DNA of 13,857 nucleotides. It comes from Kiritimatiellia bacterium. Lineage in GTDB: Bacteria; Verrucomicrobiota; Kiritimatiellia; SLAD01. This document shows, one piece after another, positions 7,399 through 13,857 of the stretch. Location: assembly GCA_007127595.1 (NCBI GenBank), contig SKZA01000272.1:1-13857 (forward strand). Direction: 5' to 3'. The position numbers were made by a program, and so were the translations under genes. Below the pieces are notes generated by a model. That model saw only the letters and a program-made list of their open reading frames with translations. It was not told where the DNA came from and did no database searches. Position 1 is the first letter of the stretch. The number at the start of each line of letters is the position of its first letter.

Positions 7399-7724
7399 TG
7401 CCCCCACGAATCAACGGATCATTAACATTCAACGACCCCAGCCAGCCTGTCAAGAAAAAAAAGACTTTGCGTGTCTTAAGGGGTTGTCGTATGTTTGCGT
7501 GTGCTGAAGATTGAGGGGTTTGTCTTCGGCATGTTCGGTTCGCGCGATCGGGTAAGGCGCAGTCCTTTGAGGCGGTGACGTCTCGGAAGCGATCAGGGCG
7601 ACTATGGGCTCCTCCTTTCGACGACTGGTTCACATGGGCCAGCGTCACGATGCAGATGGCTCCTTTCTCGAGAACGGAACAGTGCAGAACAATCAAACGC
7701 CCTAACGATTACGAGGATAAAAGT
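7399..7724. other. 326-bp intergenic region: promoter and structured leader
   Basis: No gene of normal size is supported here. The region holds an A-rich tract (7452-7464), the promoter 7467-7495 and a leader of about 220 nt. At the expected transcript start an 8-bp stem (7503-7510 with 7523-7530, one G-U pair, 12-nt loop) is followed at once by ATG 7531, which opens a 15-codon frame ending at 7578. A 10-bp palindrome, TTCTCGAGAA, lies at 7665-7674. Its surroundings (GGCTCC..TTTC..CGA) loosely repeat a sequence about 50 bp upstream (from 7609). These could be leader-peptide or operator elements for the regulator gene; that is inference. Confidence 0.4.
7467..7495 (+). promoter_or_regulatory. 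Probable promoter of the XRE-type regulator
   Basis: TTGCGT (7467-7472) and TATGTT (7490-7495) are 17 bp apart, directly preceded by an UP-like A-tract at 7452-7464. The predicted start is near 7502, about 220 nt before the coding start. Confidence 0.5.
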
Positions 7725-8210
7725 ATGAGACTGTTTATAGAAACGCTAATGGTGCTCCTCAAGGAAGAGGGCATCTCGCAAACGGAATTGGTTGATCGAT
7801 GTAATAAGAACGGCGCAAAGGATGGACTACAGATTTCCAAGGGCGCCATCAGCAATTACAAGCAGGGACGCTTTCCCGAGCCTTCCTACGCCGCGCTGAT
7901 TATTCGCAACGTGTCCAAAGAGGCGGTACGCCGCAACGAACTGGCGATCGCCTACCTGCGCGATGTGGCGAACGAACTCGGCATCGAGCAGCGGGAAATC
8001 GACATCGTCAACATGCGGACCAAGTCCGTGGATCAATTGAACGCGCTGCCGGCGCATTTGCGTCAGCAACTGACCACGCTCGGCCAAGCGAGCGTAAAGA
8101 TTAACGAATACCGCGCCGTGGTGGACAAGCTGAGTTCACTGGCGCAACGGCATATCAGCCCTCCCGCAAAACCTAAGACACCGCGCGGGGTAAAGCGTCG
8201 CCGGAAATAA
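7725..8210 (+). CDS. XRE/HTH_3-like DNA-binding regulator
   Basis: The ATG at 7725 has GAGGA (7713-7717) seven bases upstream; the in-frame extension back to 7575 is not supported. The 161-aa protein begins with a lambda-repressor-like helix-turn-helix: helix 1 at about 2-15 (LFIETLMVLLKEEG), helix 2 at about 18-28 (TELVDRCNKNG), then a recognition-helix region with ISKGAISNYKQGRFP (about 37-51). Residues 60-140 are helical and charged and may mediate oligomerisation. The end is a Lys/Arg/Pro-rich tail (KPKTPRGVKRRRK) that could touch DNA. Target genes are unknown. The long leader with a palindrome suggests autoregulation (inference). A strong intrinsic terminator follows 30 bases after the stop. 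Confidence 0.75.
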   Translation: MRLFIETLMVLLKEEGISQTELVDRCNKNGAKDGLQISKGAISNYKQGRFPEPSYAALIIRNVSKEAVRRNELAIAYLRDVANELGIEQREIDIVNMRTKSVDQLNALPAHLRQQLTTLGQASVKINEYRAVVDKLSSLAQRHISPPAKPKTPRGVKRRRK

Positions 8211-8228
8211 GGCAAGCGGGTCGATACG

Positions 8229-8939
8229 ATGCAAAAGATTAAGCTGGGACGATACCCGATCGGAGGGGTCGTCCCGGCTTTTTTTTCGCGCCGCTTCTTC
8301 CTTCTGCTACTACTGACGCTCTCCTGCCCCGCCCTTGCGACCGGAGAGAGCCCTCCCGTTCGGATCGCCTGCGTGGGCAACAGCATTACCTATGGGCTAC
8401 GCATCGAAGACCGGGAACAACACAGTTATCCGGCCGTTCTGCAACGCCTGACAGGCGACAACGCCGTCGTGCTCAACGCCGGCGTCAGCGGGACCACCCT
8501 TTTGAAGCAAGGCGATTACCCCTATTGGACCACCGCCGCGTTTCGCGAAGCCACCGATTTTGAGCCGGATCTGGTCATTATCAAGCTGGGCACGAACGAC
8601 ACGCGTTTTCGCAACTGGGGCCAGCATGACGCGCTCGCCAATGATCTGCGCGAACTCATCGCCCATTTCGCCAAACGCCCATCCGCTCCACGCATTTGGG
8701 TGTGCCTTCCTGTCCCCATGTACGGCGCCTTCCGGGCCCTAAACGACCGCACGCTGCGACGCGACATCATCCCGGTGATTCGGCAAGTGGCGCAAGAAGA
8801 AGGGGTTCCGATCATCGACCTGTACGAGGCGCTGGACGGCGCGCCCGAATACTTTCCGGACGGGATTCATCCGAACGCCGACGGCGCCGAACAGATCGCC
8901 CGCACCGTGTGGGAACATATTCGCGCACACGTCCCCTGA
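8229..8939 (+). CDS. Exported SGNH/GDSL-family hydrolase
   Basis: The 236-aa protein belongs to the SGNH hydrolase/esterase superfamily. All four blocks are present: GNSIT with nucleophile S52; NAGVSGTT (83-90) with the block II glycine; GTND with N123; and DGIHPN with D211 and H214. It probably removes acyl or acetyl groups from sugars or lipids outside the cytoplasm; the substrate is not evident. A hydrophobic signal core (FFLLLLLTLS) preceded by RR and ending ALA at about 37 predicts export. The n-region is unusually long (22 residues) because ATG 8229 is the only in-frame ATG, GTG or TTG before the hydrophobic core. Those extra codons are the terminator of the upstream gene. No convincing Shine-Dalgarno is present, so the start and the mode of expression are uncertain. 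Confidence 0.88.
   Translation: MQKIKLGRYPIGGVVPAFFSRRFFLLLLLTLSCPALATGESPPVRIACVGNSITYGLRIEDREQHSYPAVLQRLTGDNAVVLNAGVSGTTLLKQGDYPYWTTAAFREATDFEPDLVIIKLGTNDTRFRNWGQHDALANDLRELIAHFAKRPSAPRIWVCLPVPMYGAFRALNDRTLRRDIIPVIRQVAQEEGVPIIDLYEALDGAPEYFPDGIHPNADGAEQIARTVWEHIRAHVP
8241..8286 (+). terminator. Strong intrinsic terminator, overlapping the next coding start
   Basis: A 12-bp stem (8241-8252 with 8269-8280, one G-U pair) can be extended by CCC/GGG pairs inside the loop. It is followed by eight T (8279-8286). It is well placed to end the regulator transcript (stop at 8210). It lies entirely inside codons 5-20 of the SGNH hydrolase reading frame, so transcription reaching that gene from upstream should be attenuated. 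Confidence 0.85.
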
Positions 8940-9014
8940 GCGCACAAAATCGCGCGTTTTCGCGCCGTGCAGTAACGCTTTCCGTTTGTTCCTATTGGTT
9001 TCACGATTCTGTGC

Positions 9015-9043
9015 TTGGCACCGGATACGCCCTGCCCTATTCT
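9015..9043 (+). promoter_or_regulatory. Probable dnaE promoter
   Basis: TTGGCA (9015-9020, 5 of 6) and TATTCT (9038-9043, 4 of 6) are 17 bp apart. The transcript would start near 9050, about 34 nt before the ATG at 9084. The TTG of the -35 box is also an in-frame start codon for dnaE, which should therefore be ignored as a start. Confidence 0.65.
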
Positions 9044-9083
9044 GACCACAATCAGCGCAACGCGATCCGGGACGGGAATCATC

Positions 9084-12000
9084 ATGGCCGACAAGAAACC
9101 ATTTGTTCATCTTCATTTTCACACCGCGTACAGCCTGCTCGACGGCCTATGTCAGGTTGATGCCACTATGGAGCGCGCGCTCGAACTCGGCATGCCCGCC
9201 GTCGCGATGACGGACCACGGCGTGATGTATGGCGCCATCGATTTCTATAAGCAGGCCAAGGCGCGCGGCATCAAGCCGATCATCGGTTGTGAGGCGTATC
9301 TCGCGTACGGCAGCATGCATGAAAAACAACGGGTGCAGGGGCAAAAGGGCCAGACGTTTCATCAACTGCTGCTGGCGGAGAACGAGGAGGGCTACCGAAA
9401 CCTCACGCATCTCGTTACGCGCGCCCACCTTGAAGGATTCTATTACAAACCGCGCATTGATCGCGAGCTGCTAGCCCAACACACAAAAGGGCTGATCGCC
9501 ACCTCCACGTGTTTCAAAGGCGAAATCCCGCAACGCATTCTCGACGGCGACATGGAAGGCGCCTTTCAACTCGCCGGCCTGTATGCCGAAATGATGGGCA
9601 AGGACAATTTCTTCCTGGAACTGCAAGACCATGGCATTCCGGAACAGCGCACCATCCTTCAGGGGCTCATCGATATACATAAACGCACCGGCATTCCGCT
9701 CGTCGCCACCAATGACGTGCATTATCTGCGCAAGGAACATGCCGAAGCCCACGAGGTCATGCTCTGCCTGCAAACGCAAACCGTGATGAGCGACCCGAAA
9801 CGCATGCGCTATACCTCCAACGAGTTCTATATGAAGAGCGGCGCGGAAATGTGGGAACTGTTCAAGGAGTTTCCCGAATCGCTCACGAACACGCTGGCGA
9901 TCGCCGAGCGCTGCAATGTCGAATTCAAGCTGGAACAGGATCTGCACTTCCCGCTGTACGATGTGCCCGACAAGACAAAGCCGAAGGCCTATCTCACCCA
10001 ATTGATCAAGGAGGGTCTCCGGGATCGGTACGGGATAGAAGACGCCGACCAGCCGACAAATGCGGAAGAAGAGGTCATCAAGAAGCGATATCTGCACGAG
10101 CTGGACGTGATCGAACGGACCGGGTTCATCAACTATTTTCTCGTGGTCTGGGACTTCATTCGTTATGCGCAGGAGAACAAGATTCCCGTCGGCCCCGGAC
10201 GCGGCTCGGGCGCCGGCAGCCTCGTGGCGTATGCGCTCGGAATCACCGGCATCGATCCGCTTCAGTACAACCTCATCTTCGAGCGCTTCCTCAACCCGGA
10301 ACGCGTATCCCCGCCCGACTTCGATATCGACTTCTGTCAGGCGCGGCGAGAAGAGGTCATTGATTACGTGAAGAACAAATACGGTCGCGACAGCGTCGCA
10401 AAGATCATTACGTTCGGCACGCTCGGCGCCAAAACGGTCATTCGCGATCTCGGACGCGCACTGGAAGTGCCCTTCGCGTATTGTGATCGCCTGGCCAAGA
10501 TGGTGCCGGAAGATCCGAAGATGACGCTGGAACAGGCGCTGAAGATTAATCCGGAATTCAAGCAGGCGGTTGAAACGGAAGAGCAGGCCGGACGTATCAT
10601 GAAGTACGCGCGCATCCTCGAAGGGAATCCGCGCAATCCGGGCACCCACGCCGCCGGTGTGGTCATCGGCGACACGCCGCTGATCGACCTCATTCCGCTC
10701 GCCGTCGACAAGGAACAGCAGGTCGTCACCCAATATGAGATGAAGCCGTTGGAGGAAATCGGCCTGCTCAAACTCGACTTTCTCGGGCTCAAGACCCTCA
10801 CCGTCATTCAGGAAGCCGTTGACCATGTAAAGGACGTGCACGACGTCGAACTGGACCTCGACAACCTGCCGATGGACGACAAGAAGACGTTCGAACTGCT
10901 GAATCGCGGCGACACGGTCGCCGTGTTTCAAGTCGAAAGCAAGGGCATGCGCGACCTGTTGCGGCGTATCGGCCTTTCTCGCTTCGAGGATTTGATTGCC
11001 ATGATTGCGCTGTATCGGCCCGGCCCGATGAACATGCTCGATGACTTCGTGGCGCGCAAACACGGGAAGGTGAAGATTCAGTACGATCATCCCCTGCTCG
11101 AACCCATTTTGAAGGAAACGTACGGCGTCATGCTCTATCAGGAGCAGGTGCAGTTCGCGGCCAACATGCTGGCCGGCTTTTCTCTGGGTCAAGGCGATAT
11201 TCTGCGACGCGCCATGGGCAAGAAGAAACCCGAAGAGATGGCCAAGCAGCGCGAGGCCTTTGTGGAGGGCTGCAAGAAGACGAACAACATCGCGCCGAAA
11301 GTGGCCGGCAAGATTTTTGACAACATCGAACGATTTGCCGGATACGGCTTTAACAAATCGCACAGCGCCGCCTATGCCATTCTTTCGTATCAGACCGCCT
11401 ATCTCAAGGCGCATTATCCGGCGGAATTCATGGCGGCCGTCTGCTCATGCGACATGAACAACGCGGACAAGCTCCCCATCTTCATTGCGGAAGCGCAGGA
11501 GATGGGATTGGAAGTCTACCCGCCCAACGTCAACGAGAGCCATGCCCGCTTCAAACCCGAACAGGACGGCATTCGCTTCGGCATGGCCGGCATCAAGAAC
11601 GTCGGACTGGGCGCCGTCGAAGCCATTATCCGTGAACGCGAAGCCAACGGGCCGTTCGCGGGACTGGTCGATTTCTGCGCGCGCATGGGTGGACAGAACG
11701 TCAACAAGAAGGTCGTGGAGAGTTTGGTCAAGTGCGGCGCCTTCGACTTCTGCGGCATGACCCGGGGCCGCATGTTCAACGGTATCGAATTCGCCATCCA
11801 ACGCGCCGCCGAACAGATGAAGGACCAGCAGGCGGGCCAGACCTCCCTGTTCGACATGTTGGAACAGCCCGCCACGGAGACGGAAGCGCCGAGCGAGGAA
11901 CTGCCCGAAGCCGAACCCTGGTCGAGCAACGAAATGCTCGCGGCCGAAAAGGAGTTGCTCGGCTTCTACATCTCCGGCCATCCATTGACCGAACATGCGT

Positions 12001-12671
12001 GGGAAATCGACAAGTTCAGCCTCGCGCATTTCAAGGATCTGGCGGAACGAGCGCCAGGCTCCCTCACCCGGATCGGCGGCCTCGTCACGCACCTGAACAA
12101 GCGTTTCACGAAAAAGTCACAGGAACCCTTTGCCATCTTCCAATTGGAAACGCTGGACGGCTCCTTGGAGGTGGTGGCGTTTCCGAACGCGTATCGTGAT
12201 TACGGGGTGTACCTTGAAGAAAATGCGCCCGTCTTTGTCTGCGGCGAGTTGGACCGGAACGAACAACTGAAGATCAAAGCGGCGGAAGTGTACCCGCTTC
12301 GCGAAATTCATAAACACTTCACGCAACGGGTGAGCTTGCATGTGCCCGCCGTGGGCGCCGACGACGAGCACCTTGAAACCATCAAGGAAATCCTGTTGAA
12401 GTATCCGGGCGATACGCCGCTCACGCTTTGCCTGGTATTCGCCGGCGGGCAGAAAGTGTTCGTTGCGGCCGACCGCATGTATCGCGTGAACCCTTGTTGT
12501 GAACTGATCGAACGACTGGAAGCCGTATTGGGCGAAGAAAGCGTCTATCTGGACGTCAATACGAACCCCTGCAAGAAACCGATTCAACGAAACGGCGGGG
12601 GAAGCGGGCGGCGGTGGCAACAGTCACAACGGCCAGCGCCCGGCCGCCCGGCGCTGGCGGCGGCGGGGTAA
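9084..12671 (+). CDS. dnaE: DNA polymerase III subunit alpha
   Basis: This is the replicative polymerase catalytic subunit, 1195 aa from ATG 9084 and close to the usual DnaE length. The N-terminal PHP domain keeps a full set of metal-site residues (H11, H13, H45, E70, H93, C143, H183, D211, H213), several of which are replaced in E. coli. The palm carries PDFDIDF with D412 and D414, and KLDFLG with D565, the three catalytic aspartates. GRGSGAGS (nucleotide-binding region), LYRPGPM and GYGFNKSHSAAYA follow. QTSLF (919-923) fits the internal beta-clamp-binding motif. An OB-fold begins near 992 (RIGGLVTH), followed by a C-terminal tau-binding-type region. The last 25 residues are a low-complexity G/R/Q/P/A tail. 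It has its own promoter; the ribosome site (GGGA, 9070-9073) is weak. Confidence 0.97.
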   Translation: MADKKPFVHLHFHTAYSLLDGLCQVDATMERALELGMPAVAMTDHGVMYGAIDFYKQAKARGIKPIIGCEAYLAYGSMHEKQRVQGQKGQTFHQLLLAENEEGYRNLTHLVTRAHLEGFYYKPRIDRELLAQHTKGLIATSTCFKGEIPQRILDGDMEGAFQLAGLYAEMMGKDNFFLELQDHGIPEQRTILQGLIDIHKRTGIPLVATNDVHYLRKEHAEAHEVMLCLQTQTVMSDPKRMRYTSNEFYMKSGAEMWELFKEFPESLTNTLAIAERCNVEFKLEQDLHFPLYDVPDKTKPKAYLTQLIKEGLRDRYGIEDADQPTNAEEEVIKKRYLHELDVIERTGFINYFLVVWDFIRYAQENKIPVGPGRGSGAGSLVAYALGITGIDPLQYNLIFERFLNPERVSPPDFDIDFCQARREEVIDYVKNKYGRDSVAKIITFGTLGAKTVIRDLGRALEVPFAYCDRLAKMVPEDPKMTLEQALKINPEFKQAVETEEQAGRIMKYARILEGNPRNPGTHAAGVVIGDTPLIDLIPLAVDKEQQVVTQYEMKPLEEIGLLKLDFLGLKTLTVIQEAVDHVKDVHDVELDLDNLPMDDKKTFELLNRGDTVAVFQVESKGMRDLLRRIGLSRFEDLIAMIALYRPGPMNMLDDFVARKHGKVKIQYDHPLLEPILKETYGVMLYQEQVQFAANMLAGFSLGQGDILRRAMGKKKPEEMAKQREAFVEGCKKTNNIAPKVAGKIFDNIERFAGYGFNKSHSAAYAILSYQTAYLKAHYPAEFMAAVCSCDMNNADKLPIFIAEAQEMGLEVYPPNVNESHARFKPEQDGIRFGMAGIKNVGLGAVEAIIREREANGPFAGLVDFCARMGGQNVNKKVVESLVKCGAFDFCGMTRGRMFNGIEFAIQRAAEQMKDQQAGQTSLFDMLEQPATETEAPSEELPEAEPWSSNEMLAAEKELLGFYISGHPLTEHAWEIDKFSLAHFKDLAERAPGSLTRIGGLVTHLNKRFTKKSQEPFAIFQLETLDGSLEVVAFPNAYRDYGVYLEENAPVFVCGELDRNEQLKIKAAEVYPLREIHKHFTQRVSLHVPAVGADDEHLETIKEILLKYPGDTPLTLCLVFAGGQKVFVAADRMYRVNPCCELIERLEAVLGEESVYLDVNTNPCKKPIQRNGGGSGRRWQQSQRPAPGRPALAAAG
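12632..12658. repeat. GC-rich inverted repeat in the 3' end of dnaE
   Basis: GCCAGCGCC (12632-12640) and GGCGCTGGC (12650-12658) form a perfect 9-bp stem around a 9-nt GC-only loop, ending ten bases before the dnaE stop codon ends. No U-tract follows, so it is not a classic terminator. It could stabilise the 3' end of the mRNA or pause polymerase. Confidence 0.45.
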
Positions 12672-12725
12672 ACGCGCGATTCACACCTATCACAAATACA
12701 TAGAAAAGGCGCCGTGAGGGCACGT

Positions 12726-12768
12726 CGGCTCCAGAATTGTTGGAACAAATGTGCGTCTGTTGGAGCCG
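12726..12768. repeat. Stem-loop between dnaE and the MITE-like element
   Basis: CGGCTCCA (12726-12733) and TGGAGCCG (12761-12768) form a perfect 8-bp stem around a 27-nt loop, which itself contains TTGTT..AACAA. Its core GGCTCC recurs in the inner inverted repeats of the element at 12788-13040. There is no T-run. It may contribute to ending the dnaE transcript, or be a remnant of another element. Confidence 0.4.
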
Positions 12769-12778
12769 CTGCCTGTCC

Positions 12779-12787
12779 GCCTCCCGC
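12779..12787 (+). repeat. Left flanking direct repeat (candidate target-site duplication)
   Basis: GCCTCCCGC abuts the left terminal repeat. It matches GCCTCCGGC, which abuts the right terminal repeat at 13041-13049, at 8 of 9 bases. Confidence 0.5.
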
Positions 12788-12826
12788 CATGTGCGTTAAC
12801 TTAAGGACCTGATCGTCATAACGCCC

Positions 12827-12847
12827 CCCACGGCCTTGGGCCGTGGG
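12827..12847. repeat. Left subterminal hairpin of the MITE-like element
   Basis: A perfect 9-bp stem (CCCACGGCC with GGCCGTGGG) closes a 3-nt TTG loop. It is 25 bp inside the left terminal repeat. Confidence 0.75.
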
Positions 12848-12989
12848 AGCGGAAAGGATGAGAATAGCCGGACCTTTCGTTCTGACCGGAGCCTGAACAG
12901 GAGCGAATGAAGTCGTGAACGTCCCAGATTCGCTCTACACAGGCTCCTGTAGGCTGATTCTCGATTCTTTTCTGATTCGATTTGTCGCC

Positions 12990-13012
12990 CCCCACGGCAC
13001 AAGGCCGTGGGG
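12990..13012. repeat. Right subterminal hairpin of the MITE-like element
   Basis: A perfect 9-bp stem (CCCCACGGC with GCCGTGGGG) closes a 5-nt ACAAG loop. It is the reverse-complement counterpart of the left hairpin (18 of 19 bases). Confidence 0.75.
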
Positions 13013-13040
13013 ACGCGGCATACTAAAGTTAACGCGCATG

Positions 13041-13049
13041 GCCTCCGGC
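13041..13049 (+). repeat. Right flanking direct repeat (candidate target-site duplication)
   Basis: GCCTCCGGC directly follows the right terminal repeat and pairs with the copy at 12779-12787, with one mismatch. Confidence 0.5.
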
Positions 13050-13083
13050 AAGCCCGCTGGGGGGCGTGGCGAAAATTGCGCGC

Positions 13084-13776
13084 CTAGCGCATGGGTACGG
13101 GCGCGTCAAGCGCCGGACGCGTCGGTTGCCGCCGGGGAACAGGCTGCTCTTCGCGCGGCTCGGGACGCGGGGGCACCGGGTCGCGCACCGCTTCGGGGAT
13201 CGGGACAGGTTGCGGTCGTTCGCGCGCTTCGGGTGGAGGCTGTTCACGCCGATCCGGTTGTGTACGTTGTCGGCGCTGTTCCCGTTCGAGCTCAATCTCT
13301 TCCATCTCATAGAACATGGCGAGCTCGTCCCGCAATTCCTCTAATTGATTGCGCAGATATCGATTCTCTTCGAGCATCGCTTCGTAGCGTTCGCGATAGG
13401 GCTCGGCTTCCGGGCGCCGGGTGGCCCCGTCCCGTTCCGCCAGCCAATCCTCGATGCTGCGGCCCGTTGTTCGCGTGATCATCGCCAACTCGCGCTCACA
13501 ATACCCAATCCGAAACCGATAATAATCTTGTTCCCAAGCCGGCGCGTTACGCGCCAACAGGCGATAGCGTTCAAGCGCGGTCTGGTAGGCATACGCGGCT
13601 TCCGCCCACTGGCGCCGTTCGCGCAACTCGTCGCCGCGTCGCAACTGCCGATAGGCGTCGGTACGAGTGACCTGAATGGGTTCGGCCTCGTCGTCGGCAC
13701 GTACCGTCATGGGATCAATACAAAACAACGCGGCAAGTAGAAGCATGCGCGACAGACTATGGAGCAAACGATTCAT
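13084..13776 (-). CDS. Exported TPR-like and coiled-coil protein, function unknown
   Basis: The family is not recognised. From ATG 13776 (230 aa; an in-frame TTG lies three codons upstream) the first 27 residues are a signal peptide ending VRA. Residues 40-100 form paired helices resembling a tetratricopeptide repeat (GDELRERRQWAEAAYAYQTA). Residues 125-170 are a strongly charged coiled coil (EENRYLRNQLEELRDELA). Residues 171-230 are disordered and rich in Pro, Arg and Glu. The layout suggests a periplasmic scaffold or adaptor. The MITE-like element lies 34 bp past its stop. Ribosome-site evidence is weak (GAGAG). Confidence 0.7.
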   Translation of the reverse strand: MNRLLHSLSRMLLLAALFCIDPMTVRADDEAEPIQVTRTDAYRQLRRGDELRERRQWAEAAYAYQTALERYRLLARNAPAWEQDYYRFRIGYCERELAMITRTTGRSIEDWLAERDGATRRPEAEPYRERYEAMLEENRYLRNQLEELRDELAMFYEMEEIELEREQRRQRTQPDRREQPPPEARERPQPVPIPEAVRDPVPPRPEPREEQPVPRRQPTRPALDAPVPMR

Positions 13777-13794
13777 GGCTCTCAATGAAACGGC

Positions 13795-13825
13795 ATTGTA
13801 TGCACGGGTATCGGCGCCCGGTCAA
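13795..13825 (-). promoter_or_regulatory. Possible promoter of the TPR-like gene
   Basis: On the minus strand, TTGACC (13825-13820) and TACAAT (13800-13795) are good hexamers, but the spacing of 19 bp is long. The -35 region shares the 11-base string CTTGACCGGGC with the phosphodiesterase promoter near 5518. Confidence 0.45.
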
Positions 13826-13857
13826 GATTTAGCGCACACCCACACACATGGTCCTAC

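Larger units (their letters stand above)
12788..13040. mobile_element. MITE-like palindromic element, 253 bp, non-coding
   Basis: The ends are 15-bp terminal inverted repeats with one mismatch: CATGTGCGTTAACTT at 12788-12802 and the complement of AAGTTAACGCGCATG at 13026-13040. Inside each end sits a hairpin (12827-12847 and 12990-13012). Each hairpin is the inverted copy of the other over 19 bases with one difference. Further inward, GAGAATAGCC (12860-12869) pairs with GGCTGATTCTC (12952-12962). GGAGCCTG (12888-12895) pairs with CAGGCTCC (12940-12947). GAGCGAAT (12901-12908) pairs with ATTCGCTC (12928-12935). The whole element can fold back on itself. It has no transposase, and frames inside it are low-complexity chance ORFs. 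A 9-bp near-perfect direct repeat flanks it. This is what a miniature inverted-repeat transposable element should look like; the parent transposase is not in the window. Confidence 0.75.

Noticed and set aside
8942..8970. GCGCG-TTTT-CGCGC hairpin after the SGNH hydrolase gene
   Set aside because: The stem is only five pairs with a broken outer extension and no T-run follows, so it is not a supportable terminator.
9471..11414. 647-codon open frame on the minus strand opposite dnaE
   Set aside because: It is antisense to the conserved polymerase domains, its protein shows no family motif, and such long shadows are expected from GC-rich codon use.
12796..13478. Open frames inside and across the MITE-like element
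   Set aside because: They run through hairpins and inverted repeats, give low-complexity Arg/Ser/Ala-rich products, and have no start signals.

Overview
The window looks like a stretch of chromosome from a moderately GC-rich Gram-negative bacterium. Several products have Sec signal peptides, one has a lipobox, and the mix of families fits the PVC group (Kiritimatiellota, Verrucomicrobiota, Lentisphaerota or Planctomycetota): a type-4 uracil-DNA glycosylase with an N-terminal extension, a CxxC..CxxC ribbon protein, a secreted phosphodiesterase with a DNRLRE-like domain, and an SGNH hydrolase. The phylum call is inference; there is no rRNA or other strong marker.

Layout. (1) 77-868 (+) is a family-4 uracil-DNA glycosylase. 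It converges on 932-1576 (-), a small protein with a GTPase-like N-terminus and a zinc ribbon. A degenerate GTAAGAC heptamer array lies between them and supplies both stop codons. (2) 1707-3797 (-) is elongation factor G, away from the usual rpsL-rpsG-tuf genes. (3) 3959-5488 (-) is an exported nucleotide pyrophosphatase/phosphodiesterase-like protein interrupted by a beta-sandwich domain whose two halves are in swapped order. Its promoter is back to back with that of 5659-6240 (+), a thioredoxin-like lipoprotein. (4) 6370-7398 (+) is an exported agmatine/peptidylarginine-deiminase-fold protein without the catalytic cysteine. (5) 7725-8210 (+) is an XRE-type regulator with a long structured leader. 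Its intrinsic terminator is embedded in the first codons of 8229-8939 (+), an exported SGNH hydrolase. (6) 9084-12671 (+) is the replicative DNA polymerase III alpha subunit, with an intact PHP metal site and a sigma70-like promoter. (7) 12788-13040 is a 253-bp palindromic, MITE-like element with terminal inverted repeats and a 9-bp flanking direct repeat. (8) 13084-13776 (-) is an exported TPR-like/coiled-coil protein.

The genes do not form one pathway. Housekeeping functions (uracil repair, translocation, replication) alternate with cell-envelope proteins in short transcription units. No CRISPR array, tRNA, rRNA, prophage, toxin-antitoxin pair or recognisable defence operon is visible. The points most worth following are the permuted domain insertion in the phosphodiesterase, the new MITE-like element downstream of dnaE, the two apparent pseudoenzymes (932-1576 and 6370-7398), and the terminator that overlaps a coding start.
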